This document shows, in pieces, positions 56,231 through 63,912 of a DNA stretch of 64,000 nt. The first letter of the stretch is position 1. Every line of letters begins with the position of its first letter. This stretch comes from Mesorhizobium ventifaucium (GTDB lineage: Bacteria > Pseudomonadota > Alphaproteobacteria > Rhizobiales > Rhizobiaceae). The notes under the pieces are model-generated. The model was not told the DNA's origin, did not search any database, and was given only the letters and a program-made list of their open reading frames with translations. The translations under genes were made by a program, and so were the position numbers. The stretch is from contig NZ_CAKXZS010000014.1 in assembly GCF_935822925.1 (NCBI RefSeq), positions 240,453-304,452 of the forward strand, written 5' to 3'.

Positions 56231-57286
56231 TCAGCCGCCCGGCGGACGGCCGCATGACTGACGCACCACCAGCCGGCACGGCAGTTTTCGGATGCCCGGC
56301 TCGGCGGGTTCGCCGCCGACGAGCGAAAGAAGTGTAAGACCGGCCTCGCGCCCGAGTGCCGCCAGGTTCATGTCGACGGAGGTCAGCGGCGGGCGGGTTG
56401 CCTCGGCCACGATCTGCCAATTGTCGAAACCGATGACGCCGACGTCGTCCGGCACACCAAGGCCGCGCTCGCGCAGCGCATCGATGACGCCGCGCGCGAT
56501 CTGGTCGTTGCCGCAAAACACGGCATCGGGCTTTTCGCCCCCGCGCTTCGACAGCTTGCCGTCGAACAGCGTCTTCACCGCCTCGTGCCCCCACGCCTCC
56601 GACCACGATCCGAGCAATGGTTCCATGACCGGCAAGCCTTTCTCGGTCAGCACGTCACGATAGGCCTGTGCCCGCGCGTGCACCACCGCAAAACTCGCCG
56701 GCCCGCTGACATGGGCGATGCGCCGCCGCCCGAGCCGGCAAAAATGCTCGACCGCCAGGCGCGCGCCGCCGGCATCATCAGACACAAAAGCGATGGCGCC
56801 GGGATCGGGTTCGGTGAAGGCGTAAATCACGGGAATGCCGAGATTGGACAGATCGACCGGCAGGTGGCGGTCGATCCGCTTGCCGGTAGCGATGATGCCG
56901 TCGACGCGCTTGTCGAGCATGGCATCGACGTGCAGCTGGCCAAGGCGCTGGTCGTCCTCGACATTGCACAAAAACACCGAGACGCCCTTGTCGACCAGCG
57001 CATCCGAAATGCCCGACATGACCGGCAGCGAAAAGCGGCCATAGGTATCGTTGGTCAACAGCCCGACGGTAAAGGAGCGCCGCCGCAACAGGCTCTGCGC
57101 CAGGCTGTTCGGGCGGAAGCCGAGCCGCTGCGCCGTCTCGCGAATACGCTCGCGCGTCTCGGCAGTCATCCGCCCCTGCCCGTTAAGCGCCTTCGACGCG
57201 GTGGCAACGCTGACGCCAGCAAGCGCTGCTACTTCACGCAGGGTGACGGGGGTCTTGGCAGAAACTGGCTGCACGTCGGAAACCAT
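56231..57286 (-). CDS. LacI family transcriptional regulator of the sugar operon
   Basis: A 351-residue repressor: HTH TLREVAALAGVSVATASKAL, hinge NSLAQSLLRRRSFTVGLL, then the sugar-binding domain (MSGISDALVDKGVSVFLCN, GVIGFDNWQIVAEATRPPLT). It is first gene of the unit lacI-SBP-MalF-MalG-GH127. ATG 57286 starts MVSDVQPVSAKTP. Two GAAAAGNTTTTC palindromes upstream are its likely operators, so it is probably autoregulated. Confidence 0.92.
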   Translation of the reverse strand: MVSDVQPVSAKTPVTLREVAALAGVSVATASKALNGQGRMTAETRERIRETAQRLGFRPNSLAQSLLRRRSFTVGLLTNDTYGRFSLPVMSGISDALVDKGVSVFLCNVEDDQRLGQLHVDAMLDKRVDGIIATGKRIDRHLPVDLSNLGIPVIYAFTEPDPGAIAFVSDDAGGARLAVEHFCRLGRRRIAHVSGPASFAVVHARAQAYRDVLTEKGLPVMEPLLGSWSEAWGHEAVKTLFDGKLSKRGGEKPDAVFCGNDQIARGVIDALRERGLGVPDDVGVIGFDNWQIVAEATRPPLTSVDMNLAALGREAGLTLLSLVGGEPAEPGIRKLPCRLVVRQSCGRPPGG

Positions 57287-57313
57287 TTTTCGGGCGGCGA
57301 TCCTTCGAGTTGG

Positions 57314-57325
57314 GAAAAGCTTTTC
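57314..57325. promoter_or_regulatory. Probable LacI operator O1
   Basis: GAAAAGCTTTTC, a perfect 12-bp palindrome 28 bp upstream of the lacI start, with the central GC typical of LacI-family sites. Confidence 0.7.
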
Positions 57326-57375
57326 TCTTATCGTCCTGCGAGACGCTGGCTGGTGTGGTGTGCGAGGCGATTTGG

Positions 57376-57387
57376 GAAAAGGTTTTC
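57376..57387. promoter_or_regulatory. Probable LacI operator O2
   Basis: GAAAAGGTTTTC, the same palindrome with one central mismatch, 62 bp (about six helical turns) from O1, suited to DNA looping by a tetramer. Confidence 0.65.
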
Positions 57388-57705
57388 TCAAGAGAGATTA
57401 GGACAACGATGCTGGCAAGGCAAGTGGAATTTCGGGTTTGGCGAAGGACCGAAGCGGTTAATCGCTCCAAGAAGGAGCGTTTCGAGAACCTGCGTGGAGT
57501 GAGCTGAAAACCCTGGAATTGCCCTCGTTGTGGCTCTGGCAGAGAGGCGACAATCCGATTACAGGTGGCCAAATTGGGAAGTGGACCTCGAATCTGCTTC
57601 CCATTCGGTTTCGGCGGGATAAACAACACTCCGTAAGTATGCCCCGTCGTGCTAAGCGGCATCGCGGCAAGCACCGGGGTGAGTGAAAAAGGAGAACAGT
57701 CTCAA
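57388..57705. other. Intergenic stretch at the left edge of the accessory island
   Basis: Between the LacI operators and the ATP-grasp gene. GC falls here compared with the sugar operon. No tRNA, direct repeat pair or integrase remnant is visible. The ribosome site GGAG at 57691-57694 serves the next gene. Confidence 0.5.
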
Positions 57706-59064
57706 ATGCTGCTGCAGAAGGACGAAGTGCTCGACCGCTTGGCAACTGTCGGTAACGTGGCACAGTTCGTCGCCCTTCGCCCAAGCGCTGGGGTGCTCAA
57801 ACAGTCCTACAGCCGCATCGCTGGCCACTCGCCGAACTATCATTTCGCAACTGTCAACGAGGCACTAGCCGAATTGATAGCACGAAGTGGCGAAGGCAAA
57901 GTGAATGTGCGTAGCTACCGCCCGCACGACCCTCGCAGCCGTGAGTTCGTTTATGGGCTAGAGTTGCTCGATGAGGTAATGGCTCACGCAAACCGGCTAG
58001 CCGCAGACGGACTTCACCTGATCGTCAATGAAACCATCGACGTTCATGACGGGGGGGTATCAGGCGTCCTGCAGGGAGATACTGTTGAGTTCGCGCCGGA
58101 CGACACGCCGCGATGCGTAGAAAAACCAGGTGTAACCTCACTGCCATTCGGCCAAGCAATGGACTTCCTTTCGACGATCTACGGGTTCAAGCTCGAACTC
58201 CGCGCCGCGTTGGGTGAACGGACAGAATTCAGCATCCATCCGATCAAAAGAGGGTGGCAGCAGGGCCACACCCTACTTTGGGAACACGAAACCAACGTTC
58301 CGGGTGCTACCACTGCGGCACAACGTTGGCCCAACCACTTCAGCCGCTTTCTGGGCGACAAGACGTTCGGCCTGCTTATGGCGCAGACACTTGGGATGCC
58401 CGTGCCACGCACCGTGGTAATTAACCGCCGGGTCGCGCCGTTCGTCTTCGGCACTCCGACAGGATCCGCTGAGGTCTGGACGCGCACCTGTCCCATAGAA
58501 CCACACCCCGGTCTCTACACCACCGTCAAGGGTTGGACCGATCCTTTCGCGCTGCTTGCAAGCGAGGACCCTGACGGGAAGATCGTCGCCTCGGTGCTCC
58601 GGCAGGATGCCGTTCCCGCCGGCCATTCGGGGGCGGCGATCGTCGATGCGGAAGGCAACCTGATAATCGAAGGGCGATCCGGCGAGGGCGATCGGCTCAT
58701 GCTCGGCATCGACCTGCCCGAAATCCTGCCCACCAACGTCACAGACGGCGTTCGGTCGATCTATAATGTGCTCCGCGACACCCTAGGGCCGGTGAAGTTC
58801 GAATGGGTGCACGACGGGGAGCGCGTGTGGGTTATCCAGTTGCACCGAGGGGCGACATCAAGCTCGGCGACAACGATCGTTCCCGGTGAAGCGCACAGTT
58901 GGGCGGAATTTAAGGTGGAAGACGGTCTCGACCGTCTCCGCGTCCTGCTGGATCAGCTACCACCCGACGCAGGCGTAAGTGTTATCGGCGAGGTCGGCCT
59001 GACCAGCCACATCGCGGACGTGTTGCGCCGCGCTGGCCTGCCAGCCAGATTGCCCGCACGGTGA
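57706..59064 (+). CDS. PEP-synthase-like ATP-grasp protein of unknown function
   Basis: A 452-residue cytoplasmic protein. The first part has NVRSYRPHDPRSREFVYGLE and HLIVNETIDVHDGGVSGVLQ, the middle GRTEF-like region ERTEFSIHPIKRGWQQGHTL, later VLRQDAVPAGHSGAAIVDAEG, IIEGRSGEGDRLMLG and KFEWVHDGERVWVIQLHRG. The GGVSGV loop and the final 'E-W-D/H-G-x-x-W-x-x-Q' pattern resemble the ATP-grasp half of PEP synthase/PPDK; no phosphohistidine or PEP domain follows. ATG 57706 has AGGAG upstream; GTG 57679 and GTG 57649 are in frame. First gene of a lower-GC island; function unknown, probably ATP-dependent transfer or ligation. Confidence 0.7.
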   Translation: MLLQKDEVLDRLATVGNVAQFVALRPSAGVLKQSYSRIAGHSPNYHFATVNEALAELIARSGEGKVNVRSYRPHDPRSREFVYGLELLDEVMAHANRLAADGLHLIVNETIDVHDGGVSGVLQGDTVEFAPDDTPRCVEKPGVTSLPFGQAMDFLSTIYGFKLELRAALGERTEFSIHPIKRGWQQGHTLLWEHETNVPGATTAAQRWPNHFSRFLGDKTFGLLMAQTLGMPVPRTVVINRRVAPFVFGTPTGSAEVWTRTCPIEPHPGLYTTVKGWTDPFALLASEDPDGKIVASVLRQDAVPAGHSGAAIVDAEGNLIIEGRSGEGDRLMLGIDLPEILPTNVTDGVRSIYNVLRDTLGPVKFEWVHDGERVWVIQLHRGATSSSATTIVPGEAHSWAEFKVEDGLDRLRVLLDQLPPDAGVSVIGEVGLTSHIADVLRRAGLPARLPAR

Positions 59065-59106
59065 CCACCTGACAAGCTACGGGCACTGCCGCTCACCCGC
59101 AGAGCG

Positions 59107-59799
59107 TCAGGGGTGATCGTCCGGCCTGCTCTCGGGCGCGCGCCATATCTCGGATAGGACCTGATCGTTGCGGACTTCATGTACTGCCAACACGTAATCG
59201 GCCACGTCCGGGACCGAATGGTCGACCACCAGCTCAACAACGTTGTTCTCGACCCGTCGCATCTTAGCGCGCTCATCGAAAGGGAAGTCGAAAATCCGCC
59301 GAAAGGTAGCGAGTCCCCGCCGCTGCGGCTTGAACAGTGTGGCCCCGCTGTTGATCGGGCTAACCCAGATGCGGTCTCGATGCGCAGCCACAAGCCGCGC
59401 CGTGTCAAGCGTCAGTACCGTCTGGGAGACGTTGCGATAGGCTCTGGCGCGGAGAAGCGTCCAGATACGCGAGCGCGACAGCCAAAAAAAGGTGCGCGAA
59501 TTAAGTAGTTCATACCAGTCACGCGGAGTCAGCCCGTCATCGAGGCATCCTGCGAGCCGACCGTCGTCCATCGGCTTCTGGTCGCGCAGAACGGTTCCGG
59601 GTCGCCCCTCGGCTTCGAGCGGTACGGACTCGGGCCGCCTGCACGAGCCTAACTGGTGACGACGATCACCCTCGACTGCGTAATCGTTCAGCAACGCCAC
59701 CGTACTCATAAGACCGTGGTCGCGTATTGCTGGCCACGCGCCGGCATGTGCCATGTGCCAGAGCCGCGGATAGCGCTGGACAAGTTCCTCCTCAGTCAC
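59107..59799 (-). CDS. ADP-ribosyltransferase-like protein (DUF7002/DarT-like)
   Basis: A 230-residue protein. YPRLWHMAHAGAWPAIRDHGL near residue 10 is the start of a DarT/RES-like ADP-ribosyltransferase fold (His followed by W-x-x-I-x-x-H-G-L); FFWLSRSRIWTLLRARAYRN and TLDTARLVAAHRDRIWVSPI follow in the expected order. I recall it as DUF7002, but cannot confirm. GTG 59799 is the start: AAGGGG lies before it, and it overlaps the end of the kinase-PurZ gene by 8 bp, so the two are coupled. The catalytic Glu is not identified. Confidence 0.6.
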   Translation of the reverse strand: MTEEELVQRYPRLWHMAHAGAWPAIRDHGLMSTVALLNDYAVEGDRRHQLGSCRRPESVPLEAEGRPGTVLRDQKPMDDGRLAGCLDDGLTPRDWYELLNSRTFFWLSRSRIWTLLRARAYRNVSQTVLTLDTARLVAAHRDRIWVSPINSGATLFKPQRRGLATFRRIFDFPFDERAKMRRVENNVVELVVDHSVPDVADYVLAVHEVRNDQVLSEIWRAPESRPDDHP

Positions 59800-61393
59800 G
59801 TTCGAACCCCTTCTCGAGGACACCGTCCAGAGCAAACTCCTTTGAAACCAGCGTAACCGGCGCGCCTGTCACGCGTTCAACGCGCTCGATAAACGTGCGT
59901 GTGTTTTCATTCAGCTCTTCGAACGACGTTGCGGCGCGGTTGTCTACCCCCAGATAGTCCGCGAAGGTGACCGCCACGTCGGTGGCTCCGTTCAGCAGCG
60001 CCGAGCGACGCAGCTGCGCCCAGTCGAACTCGGCCATCCGGCGCTTGCTGCCGGAAATGGTGCCCTTCTCGACTCGCAGGAACTCGTCGATTGGAATGCG
60101 GGAACGGTCGGCGACGACTTCCATATCTATTTCACGCCCCATCCAACCCGACGTTCCGCCGACGCGGATCGGGTAGGTGCGCAGGACCAGGATGACGCGG
60201 CGCACGCGTGACGGAGCGATGCCGGCGTCTGACAAACAACCAGCAGCGGACGTCTCGCGCGACGTGACACTAGGCCAGAAACCGTGGTGGATGCTGAGCA
60301 GTGTTCCTTGCGTACCTTCCAGAAGCACCCGCTTTCCGGCAGCGAAGTGGCGATCAAGCTCGGCTCGGACGTCACGAACAAACTTGGCGAGTTGAGGAAC
60401 GTCACGTGCGAGCTTCACGGGTGGCCCGAAAACAGGCGCGTCACCGCGATTTACAATCTTGCGCCCGGTCGCCGAACCTACGCCCTGTTTGGTGGACGCG
60501 ATTGACGTCAGCGCTCCGCTTTCGATGCGGCGGTCCTCGTCATCGATCACCATCGCCTGCGGGTCGATTGACAGGCGCTGTGGCGTCAGCCCTTGCTCCA
60601 TGACCTCAAGCATCAACTGTGGCAGCCACAGGGTAGAGCCGGCACCGATCAGGATCGCTGCCTGCTTGTTAGTTCCGGTGCCGGAGGGCAGCTGGACGTA
60701 CTTGTAGGGCGGATCTTTCACCAGATGGCCGGCGTTAGGGCCGCCTATTCGCATCAGCACGCCGTACTTATTAGCTAAGTGTGCGCAGATGTTGCCCTTC
60801 CCCTCGCTGCCGTACTGGCCGCCGATGATGACGTCGACCAGAGGCCGGGGTTGCGGAGCCGCCTCGCCTCGGAAAGCCATGGCTGATACGGCCAACGTTC
60901 GAGCATCGGCATAATCACTGTCCAGCACGAGATCTGAGATCCCGGCAAGACTACCAATGGCCGCCTCGGTGCCGTTAGCGCGTACCTCGGCGTACGTCGC
61001 AAACTCCTTATGTTTGGGGGCACGGGCCAGATATCGCTGCTCCAGCAAAGCGTCATGCGCGTGAAGATGGACATGAAAGACGCGATCGCCGAACCGCTCC
61101 CGCAACTTTTCAACCTGAGCCGCAATTCGGGCGGAATCGACCAGAAGTATGGCATTATCGCCCATCGAGGAGGCCTTCACGGCCACTGCCTCCGCGACCC
61201 AGGCGCCGCCTGTCTCGCGATCGAGCCTGTCTCCCGCAGCTTGAAGTTCGTCGCGCTCGCGCGCAACGCCACGGTGCTCGACCATCCAACTGCTGGTCGA
61301 CACCCTCTCTGCGCCAAACAGCTCCCGGAGTTGATCGCAGAACGACGACTTACCGACCCCAACGGGGCCGGAGAGAACTATCACAAGACGCAT
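59792..61393 (-). CDS. Fusion of P-loop nucleotide kinase and PurZ-type adenylosuccinate synthetase
   Basis: A 533-residue protein. Residues 1-165 form a P-loop kinase: LSGPVGVGKSSFCDQLREL (Walker A), NAILLVDSARIAAQVEKL, and a lid-like HDALLEQRYLARAPKHKEF. Residues 185-533 are an adenylosuccinate-synthetase homologue: IIGGQYGSEGKGNICAHLA, GGPNAGHLV, SIASTKQGVGSATGRKIVNR, LLEGTQGTLLSIHHGFWPSV, TISGSKRRMAEFDW. In PurA the first motif is GDEGKGK; here the catalytic Asp is Ser, the change I recall for phage PurZ, which acts on dGMP. The C-terminal domain is shorter than in PurA. So it may make a 2-amino-succinyladenylate and phosphorylate it. ATG 61393 follows GGGGGATC. Confidence 0.8.
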   Translation of the reverse strand: MRLVIVLSGPVGVGKSSFCDQLRELFGAERVSTSSWMVEHRGVARERDELQAAGDRLDRETGGAWVAEAVAVKASSMGDNAILLVDSARIAAQVEKLRERFGDRVFHVHLHAHDALLEQRYLARAPKHKEFATYAEVRANGTEAAIGSLAGISDLVLDSDYADARTLAVSAMAFRGEAAPQPRPLVDVIIGGQYGSEGKGNICAHLANKYGVLMRIGGPNAGHLVKDPPYKYVQLPSGTGTNKQAAILIGAGSTLWLPQLMLEVMEQGLTPQRLSIDPQAMVIDDEDRRIESGALTSIASTKQGVGSATGRKIVNRGDAPVFGPPVKLARDVPQLAKFVRDVRAELDRHFAAGKRVLLEGTQGTLLSIHHGFWPSVTSRETSAAGCLSDAGIAPSRVRRVILVLRTYPIRVGGTSGWMGREIDMEVVADRSRIPIDEFLRVEKGTISGSKRRMAEFDWAQLRRSALLNGATDVAVTFADYLGVDNRAATSFEELNENTRTFIERVERVTGAPVTLVSKEFALDGVLEKGFERD

Positions 61394-61581
61394 GATCCCC
61401 CCGAATCGCGCAAAATGGCGCGCCTGTTACAAATGGTGATCGCCGTGAAAACTGCAAGCAAAAACAACTGTGTGATTCTTCGACTACCGTTCATCCGGCA
61501 CTGAGCAGTCGAATCTTCATTTCTTCCACAGCGCGTTGTTGGCTCGAGGCCTGTACTGTGCAAAGAAAGGGGATGAATATC

Positions 61582-62136
61582 ATGCGCAGCAACATCTTGG
61601 CCGTAAATGTCGCGCGAGGCCCTACTATCACGCTAGCCAGCGGTAGGATCTTCGATTTCCTCGATCCCCACGGGAGCGATTTCACCATTGACGATGTCGC
61701 CCACGGCATGGCCCATATCTGCCGATACGCCGGGCAATGCCGCGACTTTTACTCAGTCGCTGAACATAGCCTACTCGTGTGCGACGTTGCCGTTGATTGT
61801 CCTTATGAGGCCCTTCTCCACGATGCAGCCGAGGCGTTCATCGGTGATGTCACTCGTCCGCTGAAACAACTTCTGCCAGAGTACAAGGCAATTGAGACCA
61901 ATGTAGAGGATGCCATAGCCAAGCGCTTCGGACTCAACAGAAGCTGTCGTGATGCGGTTAAGACTGCCGATCTAAGCGTGCTGGCTGCCGAGCAGGCTCA
62001 GGTGATGGCGCCAGGCACCGACAGTTGGGCAAGAGAAGCAGGTGTCGTACCTGCAGAGGTCAAGATTCGTTATCTCAGCCCCGCGGTTGCGCGTCGGGAA
62101 TTTCTCGAGCGTTTCGAAATACTTCGTCCACGATAG
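61582..62136 (+). CDS. HD-domain phosphohydrolase (YfbR/DatZ-like)
   Basis: A 184-residue HD hydrolase. Metal residues: His in HICRYAGQCRDFYSVAEHS, the HD pair in EALLHDAAEAFIGDVTRPLK, and Asp in AVKTADLSVLAAEQAQVM. Such proteins dephosphorylate deoxynucleotides; in Z-genome phages the relative DatZ destroys dATP next to purZ. Here it is divergent from the PurZ-like gene, with 188 bp between. ATG 61582 has AGGGGA eight bases before it; the frame is open to GTG 61558. Many temperate phages carry similar genes, so an island or prophage origin fits. Confidence 0.82.
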   Translation: MRSNILAVNVARGPTITLASGRIFDFLDPHGSDFTIDDVAHGMAHICRYAGQCRDFYSVAEHSLLVCDVAVDCPYEALLHDAAEAFIGDVTRPLKQLLPEYKAIETNVEDAIAKRFGLNRSCRDAVKTADLSVLAAEQAQVMAPGTDSWAREAGVVPAEVKIRYLSPAVARREFLERFEILRPR

Positions 62137-62200
62137 TTGGGGCGGCATCTTTCTACCTTGTCTGAACTGAGCCTTGTCAAGCGCTTGGTTTGCCGCCTCC

Positions 62201-63100
62201 TTACTGCTTGAAACAGTACTCGCGGTGCCATTGTAGGAAACGAGGATGCGGGCGTTCAAACTGTCGGCCCGGCGGAAGCGCGCGACGGGTCCTGTTTACG
62301 AACGCCTGCACGCTGTCGAGGTCGTTGACCTGTCGCGAGATCAGGATTTCCAGATCGTCGGATAGGCTGATCAATCCGCGATCGAACATCCAATGCGCTG
62401 TGCCAGACAGTGCGATACCGTTGTTGATAATATCGGGTCCGTTCGTCTCGACCGGTCGAATATGGGCGGCTGAAACCTCTGCTCGGCCACCGCCATTGAT
62501 CAGCTTCAGACCCGTGATCGCGCAGCGCTCGTCGTAGGCGCGCAAGACGATGCGACGGAAAATGCGGTCCCGCACAATTCGCGATCCGATGTAGTTTACG
62601 CGGTCACGGCTCTGCTCGAATTCGAATGGCGCCTGCTCATCCTGAAAACCAGCAGATGTGTCGACCTCATCAACGCGCGGTAGCAACAACTCGTTCGTGT
62701 CCAGGCCCAGATCGATAATTCGGTTGAAATCGGCTGGGCTGATTGGGCGGACAGCCGATTGGGCGCGACCGGAAATCCGCCCTTGGTCGTTGAGTAGGCC
62801 TCGCTCAACGAGACCATCAGTTCCGTTGAATGGGACAGGATTGACGAAATCGAGATAGGTTCCGGGCTCAATCAGAGCGAGATACATATCAGGCGTCACA
62901 GGATCGGGAATGACCTGTTGGACTTTGGCTACGGCGTAATAGCCACGGCTATCGGTTACCTTGCTAGGCTCGTAGTAAATGATCCAGTCGCCGACGCATG
63001 CTTCGACACGACGTAGATACGGGCGAGGAAACTGGTATTGCTCTGCGGGGCGGTCGTTGTAGATCGAATCTGAGCGGTGAATGAAGACCCCGAATCCCAT
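62201..63100 (-). CDS. HNH endonuclease with N-terminal beta-rich domain
   Basis: A 299-residue protein. The C-terminal HNH nuclease (about 185-260) is RCAITGLKLINGGGRAEVSA, AAHIRPVETNGPDIINNGIA, LSGTAHWMFDRGL: His, Asn, His and the leading Cys are all visible. The N-terminal 110 residues (GFGVFIHRSDSIYNDRPAEQ, CVGDWIIYYEPSKV, YYAVAKVQQVIPDP, MYLALIEPGTYLDFVNPVPF) look like an EVE/PUA-type small beta domain, the kind that reads modified bases in type IV restriction enzymes. It is convergent with the HD gene. Confidence 0.8.
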   Translation of the reverse strand: MGFGVFIHRSDSIYNDRPAEQYQFPRPYLRRVEACVGDWIIYYEPSKVTDSRGYYAVAKVQQVIPDPVTPDMYLALIEPGTYLDFVNPVPFNGTDGLVERGLLNDQGRISGRAQSAVRPISPADFNRIIDLGLDTNELLLPRVDEVDTSAGFQDEQAPFEFEQSRDRVNYIGSRIVRDRIFRRIVLRAYDERCAITGLKLINGGGRAEVSAAHIRPVETNGPDIINNGIALSGTAHWMFDRGLISLSDDLEILISRQVNDLDSVQAFVNRTRRALPPGRQFERPHPRFLQWHREYCFKQ

Positions 63101-63310
63101 GATCTTCCTGCAATGCGTTTTTTGGGAATATCTGCCTCAGATGTAACACCAATCCGATCTTGGGAACTTAGTCCAGGTCGGAGAAGCTTTTCCCCAATGG
63201 TATCGGTCCTTTGGAGGCTAATAGGAAAAGCCCCCTACAAAGCGCCGCTATTTTCACGGAGCAGCCGCAAACGGCCAGCGCCATCCGTCCTCTGACAGAA
63301 GGAGAGCGCC

Positions 63311-63853
63311 ATGCGAAAACTTATCGTCACCGAATTCATCAGCGTCGATGGCGTCGCCGAGGTCGAGAAGCTGCCTGAGGTGACCTGGAACGATGAAATG
63401 CAAAAGTACAAGGAAGACGAGCTTGCCGACAGCGGCGCCATGCTTCTGGGGCGCACGACCTATGAGATCTTTGCCGGCTCGTGGCCTGAGGAAACCGGAG
63501 ACTTCGCCGAGCGGTTCAACGCGCTGCCGAAATATGTCGCGTCGACCAGCCTGAAGGCGCTCGACTGGAAACCGGCCGAGCTGCTGAAGGGCGCCTTGCC
63601 GGATGCGGTCAGGGAACTGAAGCAAGGCAGCGGCGGCAACATCTATGTGCATGGCAGCCTGAGCATCGCGCAGGAATTGCTGCGCCACGGTCTGGTCGAC
63701 CGCATCAGGCTGCTCAGTTATCCCGGCGCCGTCGGCCGGGGCAAGCCGCTGTTCCCGCCCGGCGAGCAAGTGCCGCTCGCGCTGATATCGGCCACGCCAT
63801 TCAGCAACGGCGTGGTGGCGCTTGAATATGCGCCTGTGACGGCGAAGTCGTGA
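63311..63853 (+). CDS. Dihydrofolate-reductase-fold protein (RibD C-terminal family)
   Basis: A 180-residue reductase of the YwjB/RibD-C group: MRKLIVTEFISVDGVAEVEK, AMLLGRTTYEIFAGSWP, GNIYVHGSLSIAQELLRHGL, and LSYPGAVGRGKPLFPPG. It binds NADPH in related proteins; the substrate is unknown. GC and codon use return to the host type here, so it marks the right side of the island. GGAG lies seven bases before ATG 63311. Confidence 0.9.
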   Translation: MRKLIVTEFISVDGVAEVEKLPEVTWNDEMQKYKEDELADSGAMLLGRTTYEIFAGSWPEETGDFAERFNALPKYVASTSLKALDWKPAELLKGALPDAVRELKQGSGGNIYVHGSLSIAQELLRHGLVDRIRLLSYPGAVGRGKPLFPPGEQVPLALISATPFSNGVVALEYAPVTAKS

Positions 63854-63871
63854 TGGCGCCGATGACAGCCA

Positions 63872-63912
63872 ATCTCCCCCCTTGAGGGGGAGATGCCCGG
63901 CAGGGCAGAGGG
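63872..63912. repeat. Palindromic repeat near the window end
   Basis: ATCTCCCCC (63872-63880) pairs with GGGGGAGAT (63886-63894); GCCCGGCAGGGCAGAGGG follows, as in the repeat at 13681-13854. It is downstream of the DHFR-fold gene. The remaining bases to 64000 show no gene I can support. Confidence 0.7.

Noticed and set aside
63181..63196. Target-site duplication bounding the island
   Set aside because: GAGAAGCTTTTCCCCA resembles the LacI operator at 57311-57327 on the other side, but shares only about 11 exact bases and has an internal gap; too weak to call an insertion scar.
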